From: Actinomycetota bacterium
GTDB lineage: Bacteria; Actinomycetota; Actinomycetes; Streptosporangiales; Streptosporangiaceae
Direction of reading: 5' to 3'
DNA length: 28,191 bases
NCBI GenBank assembly: GCA_003242605.1
Contig: QGUZ01000033.1
Span: forward strand, 1-28,191
The notes below the pieces were generated by a model that worked only from the letters and a program-made list of their open reading frames with translations, was not told the DNA's origin and made no database searches. The position numbers and the translations under genes are program-made. Below are positions 23,058 through 28,191 of the stretch, piece by piece (positions within the stretch are counted from its first letter, which is position 1; each line of letters starts with the position of its first letter).

Positions 23058-23316
23058 CCGTCGTCCCTCCGGTCACCTCTCGCGGTGTCGTCTGCGGTGC
23101 CGGCCGTGGCGCCGCACGGCGCGGGGTTCTCCTGCGGGGGCGCGGCCGCGGCGCCGCCCCCGTCCCCTCCGCGCCGGTGCAGCCCACGTGCTGCTGGTGT
23201 AACAGTAAGACCCGCCTGTTCGGATCTGCCACCGTTACCGCACGATCACCGCTCCCGTCCCGGTGAGGGTTGTCCCTGTTTCATCCACTGAGTTGCCATA
23301 CGCGAGAATCGACCGA

Positions 23317-24279
23317 GTGTCAGGCATCGTCGTGGCGTTCACGTCCCTGGTGTCGGTCGCGGTGCTGGGCTACCTCGCCGGGGTGGCGGGGGTGCTGCGC
23401 GCGCAGGACGAGGCGGTGCTCTCCCGGCTCGCGTTCTTCGTCGCCAGTCCCGCGCTGCTGTTCACCACCCTGGCCACCGCCGACCTGAGCACGATCCTCT
23501 CCCCGGTGCTCGTCACCGCCGTGGTCTCGGTGGTCGTCGCGCAGGCGTGCTACGCGCTGGTGGCCGGCGGGCTGTGGCGGCGGCCACGGTCGGAGGTGAC
23601 GATCGGGGCGCTCGCCTCGTCGTACGTGAACTCCGGCAACCTCGGCATCCCGATCAGCGTGTACGTGCTCGGCGACGGCGCCCTCGTCGCCCCGATCCTG
23701 CTGCTCCAGCTGCTCGTGCTGGCGCCGGCGGCGTTCCTCGTGCTCGACGCCGGCGACACCCGCCGGGCCGGCGCGGTGCGGCGGTCGGTCTGGAGCGCGG
23801 TGTGGGAGGTGCTGCGGCGGCCGCTGCGCAACCCGATCACCGTGGCGAGCCTGCTCGGGCTCGCCGCGGCGCTCGCCGGCATCGAGCTGCCCGAGCCGAT
23901 CATGCAGCCGATCTCGCTGGTGGGCGCGGCCGCGGTGCCCGTGGCGCTGCTCGCGTACGGCCTCGGCCTGAGCGGCGCCCGCCGCGGCGCCCGGCCGGAC
24001 GACGCGGGGGAGACCACCGGGCGCAAGGACGTGGCCCTCGCCGTGCTGCTCAAGTGCTTCGTCCAGCCGGTGGCCGCCTACCTCACCGGCCTGCTGCTCG
24101 GCCTGGACGGCACGATGCTGTTCGCCGCCACCCTGTTCGCCGCGCTGCCCACGGCCCAGAACATCTACGTGTTCGCCAGCCACTACCGGACCGGGCGGCG
24201 GCTCGCCCGCACCACGCTCATGGTGACCACGGGGCTGTCCATCCCGATCATGGCCGTGGTGAGCGCGCTGCTCGGCTGA
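23317..24279 (+). CDS. AEC (auxin efflux carrier)-family transporter
   Basis: A 320-residue membrane protein with about ten helices. The first is SLVSVAVLGYLAGVAGVL, then SRLAFFVASPALLFTTLA, a family segment, and IGALASSYVNSGNLGIPISVYVLG, the conserved NxGN-like loop of the AEC fold; a C-terminal ALPTAQNIYVFASHY segment is also typical. Known relatives export or import small acids such as malate, malonate or auxin. The GTG at 23317 is preferred as family members start just before the first helix; a GTG at 23263 would add 18 unlikely residues. No ribosome site supports either. The 259 bp upstream show no clear promoter. Confidence 0.85.
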   Translation: MSGIVVAFTSLVSVAVLGYLAGVAGVLRAQDEAVLSRLAFFVASPALLFTTLATADLSTILSPVLVTAVVSVVVAQACYALVAGGLWRRPRSEVTIGALASSYVNSGNLGIPISVYVLGDGALVAPILLLQLLVLAPAAFLVLDAGDTRRAGAVRRSVWSAVWEVLRRPLRNPITVASLLGLAAALAGIELPEPIMQPISLVGAAAVPVALLAYGLGLSGARRGARPDDAGETTGRKDVALAVLLKCFVQPVAAYLTGLLLGLDGTMLFAATLFAALPTAQNIYVFASHYRTGRRLARTTLMVTTGLSIPIMAVVSALLG

Positions 24280-24311
24280 GCGCGCGCCCCGCCGTACCCG
24301 CGGGCGAGCCC

Positions 24312-24358
24312 TTACCGGCGGGCGAGGCGGCGGCTAGGCTGGTGGTTGAACACTCAAC
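24312..24358 (+). promoter_or_regulatory. Promoter and MarR-like operator of the VOC gene
   Basis: TTACCG (24312-24317), 17 bp, TAGGCT (24335-24340) form a promoter. GTTGA-ACAC-TCAAC (24345-24358) is a perfect 5-bp inverted repeat right over the predicted start of transcription, a form and place typical of MarR-family operators. No MarR gene is in the window. Confidence 0.55.
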
Positions 24359-24406
24359 TAATCGCGCTCAACCGATCGCGGCCGCGCGGCCGGAAGCGGG
24401 GTGCAC

Positions 24407-24886
24407 ATGGAGGTCAAGGAGCTCGGGCACATCGTGCTCTACGTACGCGACCTGGAGCGTTCCGTCCGCTTCTACCGGGACGTGCTCGGCTGGCGGCAGA
24501 TCCTGCCCGCCGCCGACGGCACGGGCGGCGACGTGCTGCCGGCGCCGGTCGCCGCGTTCGCCGCGCCGTCCGGGCGCACCCACCACGAGCTGCTGCTCAT
24601 CGAGGTGGGCCCGGACGCCGCCGACCTGCCCCGGGGCCGCCGCGTCGGCCTCTACCACTTCGGGCTGAAGGTGGGCGACAGCGACGACGAGCTGCGCGAG
24701 GCGGTGCGCACGCTGCGCGAGGCGGGCGTGCCGATCCTCGGCGCGAGCGACCACACGGTGACCCACAGCGTGTACATCGCCGACCCGGACGGCAACGAGA
24801 TCGAGCTCTACATCGACGTGCCCGGGGTGAACTGGCGCGAGAACCCCACCCTCATCGCCTCCCCGATCAAGCCGCTGCGGCTGTAG
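24407..24886 (+). CDS. VOC-superfamily (glyoxalase/extradiol dioxygenase-like) protein
   Basis: A 159-residue protein with two beta-alpha-beta modules. The first metal histidine sits in LGHIVLYVRDLERSVRFYRDVLGW, the second in YHFGLKVGD, and the acid in DPDGNEIELYID, giving the H-H-E triad of metal-dependent members such as CatE-type catechol dioxygenases. It may cleave an aromatic ring or modify a small toxic compound; the substrate is unknown. ATG at 24407 follows GGGG by six bases; a GTG two codons earlier is possible. It has its own promoter with an operator, suggesting induction by the substrate. Confidence 0.87.
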   Translation: MEVKELGHIVLYVRDLERSVRFYRDVLGWRQILPAADGTGGDVLPAPVAAFAAPSGRTHHELLLIEVGPDAADLPRGRRVGLYHFGLKVGDSDDELREAVRTLREAGVPILGASDHTVTHSVYIADPDGNEIELYIDVPGVNWRENPTLIASPIKPLRL

Positions 24887-24917
24887 CCCGCCCGGTACGG
24901 CACGGCCCGGCGGAGCC

Positions 24918-24946
24918 CGCCGCGCCGGCGCGGCGTCGCCTAGGCT
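24918..24946 (+). promoter_or_regulatory. 18-bp palindrome and -10 box upstream of the amyloid-motif gene
   Basis: CGCCGCGCCGGCGCGGCG (24918-24935) is a perfect 18-bp palindrome in the -35 region. TAGGCT (24941-24946) follows as -10. The segment TAGGCTGGTGG is shared with the promoter of the VOC gene. The palindrome may instead end the VOC transcript. Confidence 0.45.
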
Positions 24947-24977
24947 GGTGGGCGATCCGTGCACGAGGAGGGGCGCC

Positions 24978-25349
24978 ATGGACCCGATCGTCCCCACGCT
25001 CGCCGCGATCCTCTCCGCGCTCGTCGGCGGGGCCGCGGGCGAGGCGGGCAAGAACGCCTGGGAGGCCCTCGCGGCCCTGGTGCGCCGCCGGTTCGGCCGC
25101 GACCGGCAGGCCCTGACGGCCGTCGAGCGTCCGGACGCGGTCGCGCCCGGGGAGCTCGCCCGGCTGCTCGGCGAGCGCGCCGCGGCCGACCCGGAGTTCC
25201 GGGCGGAGCTGGAGCGGTGGATCGCCGAGACCGAGCCGGCCGCCCGGCCCGACGTGGTGAACATCAACACCGGCACGGTCTCCGGCAACCTCGTGCAGGC
25301 CCGCGACATCCACGGGTCGATCACCTTCGGCGCCGACCCGAGCCGCTGA
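24978..25349 (+). CDS. Small protein with C-terminal RHIM/BASS3-like amyloid signalling motif
   Basis: A 123-residue protein in three parts. Residues 1-40 are hydrophobic and amphipathic (LAAILSALVGGAAGE, then AWEALAALVRRRFG), as in actinobacterial proteins thought to act at membranes. Residues 41-90 are a charged helical linker. Residues 93-118 hold a Gly/Asn/Val-rich motif with the pattern NxGxVxGNxVQAxDIxGxI and core VQARDIHG (106-113). This pattern is that of bacterial amyloid signalling sequences of the BASS3 type, related to the RHIM of necroptosis proteins, which relay a signal from an NLR-like sensor to an effector. GAGGAGG precedes the ATG. No sensor lies in this window. Confidence 0.75.
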   Translation: MDPIVPTLAAILSALVGGAAGEAGKNAWEALAALVRRRFGRDRQALTAVERPDAVAPGELARLLGERAAADPEFRAELERWIAETEPAARPDVVNINTGTVSGNLVQARDIHGSITFGADPSR

Positions 25350-25368
25350 CCCGCGCCCGGGCGCCGCG

Positions 25369-25401
25369 ACGGCCCGCACCCCGGAGCGGGGCACGGGCCG
25401 T
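25369..25401. terminator. Long hairpin after the amyloid-motif gene
   Basis: ACGGCCCG (25369-25376) and CGGGCCGT (25394-25401) pair, then a CA/CA mismatch, then CCCCG-GAG-CGGGG. It starts 20 nt past the stop at 25349 and faces the convergent ferritin-like gene, whose stop is at 25469. Confidence 0.6.
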
Positions 25402-25468
25402 GCGGTGAGGAGCATGGGACGTGGCGGGCTCGCCCGTCCCGTCAGGGCGGCGGGCAGGACGACGCCGC

Positions 25469-26683
25469 TCAGCGGCGGCTCGCCCGGTCGATGCGCAGGC
25501 TCGGCACCGGATGCGGTCCGTCGAGCTCGAGCCGGTACTCCTCGCCGGACTTGTGCCGGTTGTCGGTGATGACCTGCTCGCTGGGGATCATGCCGTCACC
25601 GTTGATCTCGCGCTGCCAGCGCTCGAACCGCTCGTGCATGTCGCGCACGTACCCCGTGCCGAGGGTGGTCACGTCGATCTGGGTGGCGAGCAGCTCGCGG
25701 ATGAAGGCCCGGTTCGGCTCGAAGGTGACCGGCGCGGGCAGCTCGGGGGCGCAGACCTCCTCCGGGTCCCGGCCGTCGTGGCGGCGGAACAGCTCGGCGG
25801 CGATGCGCAGGTGCTCGAGCTCCATGTTGAGGTGGAGCTCCCAGACCCGCTTCACCTTCTCGTCGGTCTCGGTCTGCATGAACGAGTGGTACATGTAGCA
25901 CTCGTTGTACTCGTGGTTGAGCAGCATCTCCCACCACGACTCGCCCGGGTCGACGAGCGACTCGTAGTGCGTGACGTGCTCCTCCTCCACCAGCCCGATC
26001 TCCTGGTAGAGCTGGCGGGCGATCGGCTCCATGTACATCGGGCCGACGTTCATGTAGAAGTTCATCGTCTGCTGCTCGGCCGCCATGATGGTGAGCGCGT
26101 GCAGCTTGGAGATCGGCGCCGTGGTCCGCCGGTCGTAGTGCTCGCGCACGTTGTCGATCGGGTGCCGGTGCTGGATGTACGTCGGCCGGCCCGGCATCAC
26201 CTCGGTGAGCTGGTCGACCACCTTCTCGGCCCGGCGGTGCTCGATCATCTCGTAGAGGTTGGCGTACCGGTAGAGGTGGTCGAAGTCCTCCAGCACGCCG
26301 AACTGGTAGGCCTGCTTGAGGTACGGGTCCGGCTCCATGCGCGCGACCCACGAGGTGAGGTCGGTGGCCACCTGCTCGTAGGCGAGCACCGTCTCCAGGA
26401 CCGAGTTGAACCCGGACAGCAGCCAGTTCACCGCGCGCTGCTGCTGCGCCTCCATGTACCGCACGTGGGCGAGCCGCTGCCTGGTCTCGGTGTCCGGGCA
26501 GTGCCGGGCGAGGTGGTGGTTGAACAGGATCGCCTCGGTCTCGATGCCGTTCATCGTGATGATGCGGCACCGGGTGTACGGGTCGGCGTGGTCGGGGTCG
26601 ATCGGGGTGACGTTGAGCTCGCTCCAGTTGCGGACCTGCTTGTCGAGGGGTATCCCGCGTTCCTGCAGAGGATTGAACGTCAT
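25469..26683 (-). CDS. Large double ferritin-like (diiron-type) protein of unknown function
   Basis: A 404-residue, mostly helical protein with no signal peptide. Two sets of helix-borne carboxylate/histidine motifs are visible. Set one: E50 (IETEAILFNHH), E78 (YMEAQQQR), E103, E145/E148/H149 (YEMIEH). Set two: E203 (AAEQQ), E233/H236 (EEEHVTH), E258 (HEYNE), E288/H291 (ELEH). ExxH motifs at the second and fourth helix of a bundle are the mark of diiron ferritin-like folds, so this looks like two bundles in tandem or one enlarged bundle. Usual family members have about 150-200 residues. Reaction unknown: iron storage, oxidase or hydroxylase are all possible. ATG at 26683 follows AAGGG. Confidence 0.7.
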   Translation of the reverse strand: MTFNPLQERGIPLDKQVRNWSELNVTPIDPDHADPYTRCRIITMNGIETEAILFNHHLARHCPDTETRQRLAHVRYMEAQQQRAVNWLLSGFNSVLETVLAYEQVATDLTSWVARMEPDPYLKQAYQFGVLEDFDHLYRYANLYEMIEHRRAEKVVDQLTEVMPGRPTYIQHRHPIDNVREHYDRRTTAPISKLHALTIMAAEQQTMNFYMNVGPMYMEPIARQLYQEIGLVEEEHVTHYESLVDPGESWWEMLLNHEYNECYMYHSFMQTETDEKVKRVWELHLNMELEHLRIAAELFRRHDGRDPEEVCAPELPAPVTFEPNRAFIRELLATQIDVTTLGTGYVRDMHERFERWQREINGDGMIPSEQVITDNRHKSGEEYRLELDGPHPVPSLRIDRASRR

Positions 26684-26684
26684 G

Positions 26685-26714
26685 GGTGTCCCTTCGTGAG
26701 CCTCGACGGACACC
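26685..26714 (-). promoter_or_regulatory. Hairpin overlapping the ribosome site of the ferritin-like gene
   Basis: On the reverse strand GGTGTCC (26714-26708) pairs perfectly with GGACACC (26691-26685), which ends one base before the ATG at 26683 and takes in part of the GAAGGG ribosome site. The 16-nt loop holds the rest. Such a fold could limit translation, and might answer to a ligand, protein or temperature. Confidence 0.4.
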
Positions 26715-26793
26715 TCGCGACTACCCCTGGCGTACGCGGTCAACCGGCGCCACGCCGCTTACCCCAGACCCTTTGACCAGCCTGGACACAGGA

Positions 26794-27231
26794 TCAACCG
26801 GTGGAATCCCGACCGGCCGCGAACACCCTCCGGTAGTGCTCGCGGGCCTGCGCCACGGCCCGCTCCCCCAGCCAGGCGACCGGGCGCACGTCGCCGACGA
26901 GCGGCTCGGAGTCGGGCCCGCGGCCCACCTCGCGCCCTTCGAGCACCCAGCCGCGCCGCCGGTCGTCGGCCTCGGCGAGGTGGGTGTACTTGCACACCTG
27001 GCGGGCGAGCCAGTCCCGCAGCGGCCGCGTCCACCAGCGCTCCGGGGACAGCACGGTCACCGAGAGCCCGGGCAGCGGCAGGCCGCTCTCGTAGTCGGTG
27101 CTCGGCCGGCCCGCGTCCGCCTCCGGCCCGCGCGAGTACCGCAGGTAGAGCCCGGGGCGCGCGCGCACGAGCGCCTCCAGCCGGTCGAGATCCTCCACGA
27201 CCGGCAGCCCTGCACCGGCGTCCCTCGTCAT
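26794..27231 (-). CDS. DUF6098-like hypothetical protein
   Basis: A 145-residue soluble protein. LYLRYSRGPEADAG and STDYESGLPLPGLSVTVLSPERWWTRPLRDWLARQVCKYTHL (in parts) match an actinobacterial family of unknown function that I recall as DUF6098. The C-terminus (VAWLGERAVAQAREHYRRVF) is amphipathic helical. No catalytic motif is recognised. The ATG at 27231 has GAGGG five bases upstream. It stands between the ferritin-like gene (110 bp downstream) and the aldo/keto reductase, all on the same strand; the hairpin at 27271 probably separates it from the latter. Confidence 0.75.
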   Translation of the reverse strand: MTRDAGAGLPVVEDLDRLEALVRARPGLYLRYSRGPEADAGRPSTDYESGLPLPGLSVTVLSPERWWTRPLRDWLARQVCKYTHLAEADDRRRGWVLEGREVGRGPDSEPLVGDVRPVAWLGERAVAQAREHYRRVFAAGRDSTG

Positions 27232-27270
27232 CGCGGCCCTCGCAGGCGGTCGGCCGGTAACGGCAGGGCG

Positions 27271-27317
27271 GGCGTGGCCGGGCGGCGGACCCTGCCCGCG
27301 CACCGCCCGGCCACGCC
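27271..27317 (-). terminator. 15-bp perfect hairpin downstream of the aldo/keto reductase
   Basis: GGCGTGGCCGGGCGG (27271-27285) and CCGCCCGGCCACGCC (27303-27317) pair over 15 bp around a 17-nt loop, and can extend by GGG/CCC. It is the longest perfect stem I see in the window. It lies 130 nt past the reductase stop and 40 nt before the DUF6098 start, so it should separate the two transcripts. Confidence 0.6.
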
Positions 27318-27446
27318 GTGCCCGCGGCCGTGCCGTACGGCGTCGCGATATCGACTGCCCGCCCGGGGCGGGCCTACACGCGTGCGCCGCGGCCACCCGC
27401 CCGGCGGCCCGGCGATCGGCCGGGCGGCGCCGGTGGGCCGCCGCGG

Positions 27447-28191
27447 TCAGTCCGCCATCGCGTCGATGCGCGCCATCTCCTCGGCGTCGAGGGTGAAGCC
27501 GAACAGGTCGGCGTTCTCGGCGATGCGCTCCCGCCGCGCCGACTTGGGGATGACGACGATGTCGTGCTGCAGGTGCCAGCGCAGCACCACCTGGGCCGGG
27601 GTGACCCCGTGCCTGCGGGCGATCTCGACGAGCACCGGGTGGCCGAGGTCGGTGCCCTTGATCGGGCTGTACCCCTCGACCACGATGCCGCGCTCCCGAT
27701 GCTGGCGGAGCAGGCCCGCGCTGTGCCGGGGCGGGCTCCACGGGATCTGGTTCACCGCGGGCGCCTCCCCGGTCGCCGCGGTGATCTCGTCGATCTGCGC
27801 GATGCTGTGGTTGCTCACGCCGACCGCCCGGGCCAGCCCTCGGTCGCGCGCCTCGAGCATGCCCTGCCAGGTGCGCACGAGCAGGTCGGGGCTCGGCGGC
27901 CAGTGCACCAGCCACAGGTCGACGTAGTCGGTGCCGAGCTCGCGCAGGGTGCGCTCGATCGTCTCGCGCTCGCGGCCCGCGTCGCGCTGGTGCAGCTTCG
28001 TCGTGATGAACACCTCACCGCGGTCGAGCCCGCTGTCGCGCACCGCCCTGCCGATCTCGGCGTGGTTGCCGTACATCGTCGCGGTGTCGATATGCCGGTA
28101 GCCGAGCTCGAGCGCGGCCCGCGTCGCCTCGTACGCCTCCTGTCCGGTGAGCCGCCAGGTGCCGAAGCCGACGACGGGCATCACCGCCCGG
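27447..28191 (-). CDS. Aldo/keto reductase, N-terminus beyond the window
   Basis: An NADPH-dependent oxidoreductase of the AKR superfamily (about 248 residues visible). The catalytic tetrad is in place: D in DTATMYGN and its Y, K in TTKLHQ, and H in LVHWPP. Further marks are GYRHIDTA, GVSNHSIAQI and the cofactor-binding IVVIPKSARRERIAENADLF. Frame remains open to the right edge: RAVMPVVGFGTW, where family members normally have an N-terminal NNG..MP segment, shows that the true start lies past 28191; only about ten residues are missing. Substrate cannot be told. It precedes the DUF6098 gene. Confidence 0.92.
   Translation of the reverse strand, partial: RAVMPVVGFGTWRLTGQEAYEATRAALELGYRHIDTATMYGNHAEIGRAVRDSGLDRGEVFITTKLHQRDAGRERETIERTLRELGTDYVDLWLVHWPPSPDLLVRTWQGMLEARDRGLARAVGVSNHSIAQIDEITAATGEAPAVNQIPWSPPRHSAGLLRQHRERGIVVEGYSPIKGTDLGHPVLVEIARRHGVTPAQVVLRWHLQHDIVVIPKSARRERIAENADLFGFTLDAEEMARIDAMAD

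Noticed and set aside
21169..23232. 687-codon - frame through the permease and methyltransferase genes
   Set aside because: A shadow: part of it lies in another frame of the methyltransferase and the rest is antisense to the permease. No domain is visible.
24407..25349. Treating the VOC gene and the amyloid-motif gene as one operon
   Set aside because: Each has its own -10 box, and a perfect palindrome lies between them.
1..28191. tRNA, rRNA, insertion sequence, prophage or CRISPR features
   Set aside because: No cloverleaf with CCA end, rRNA segment, transposase or integrase motif, or regular repeat-spacer pattern was seen on either strand.

Overview
This is a very GC-rich stretch of bacterial chromosome. 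GTG starts, ATGA/TGATG gene overlaps, two ECF sigma factors with membrane anti-sigma-like partners, a DUF574-type (PF04672) methyltransferase, a CU044_5270-like protein and a DUF6098-like protein all point to an actinomycete, probably of the Streptosporangiales. The order is inferred from family content, not from a marker gene. I see no rRNA, tRNA, CRISPR array, transposase or phage gene. The window looks like ordinary chromosome with several independent operons.

Left part (1-5.5 kb): a partial QacA/SmvA-type MFS efflux gene faces away from a MmyB-like XRE regulator, with paired operator-like repeats between them. Then come an isolated DegT-like PLP enzyme, an unknown membrane protein, a CutA protein and a YwiC-like membrane protein. 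Next (5.5-7.6 kb) is a two-gene operon of a four-helix membrane protein and a Tat-exported CotA-type multicopper oxidase. From 7.8 to 10.7 kb two ECF sigma/membrane-partner pairs point towards each other. The first sigma gene is preceded by a six-codon leader ORF. The partner of the second carries an FtsX-like extracellular domain.

Middle (10.8-15.8 kb): a FadR-type GntR regulator is divergent from a tightly coupled lldP-glcD-glcF operon for uptake and oxidation of lactate or glycolate, with a regulator-like palindrome over the promoter. A RidA-family protein and a small membrane protein follow. From 16.7 to 22.2 kb lies a LacI regulator fused by overlapping stop/start codons to a complete ABC importer (lipoprotein, ATPase, two permeases). 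A perfect LacI-type operator and a second one inside the promoter suggest autoregulation of the whole unit.

Right part (22.2-28.2 kb): a DUF574 methyltransferase, an AEC-family carrier, a VOC-fold enzyme with a palindromic operator, a 123-residue protein ending in a RHIM/BASS3-like amyloid signalling motif, an unusual 404-residue double ferritin-like protein, a DUF6098 protein and a partial aldo/keto reductase.

The most interesting items are the orphan amyloid-motif protein, the FtsX-domain anti-sigma candidate, the double ferritin-like protein with a hairpin beside its start codon, the leader ORF of the ECF sigma gene and the LacI operator pair. Family calls rest on motif recognition by eye; no database search was run.
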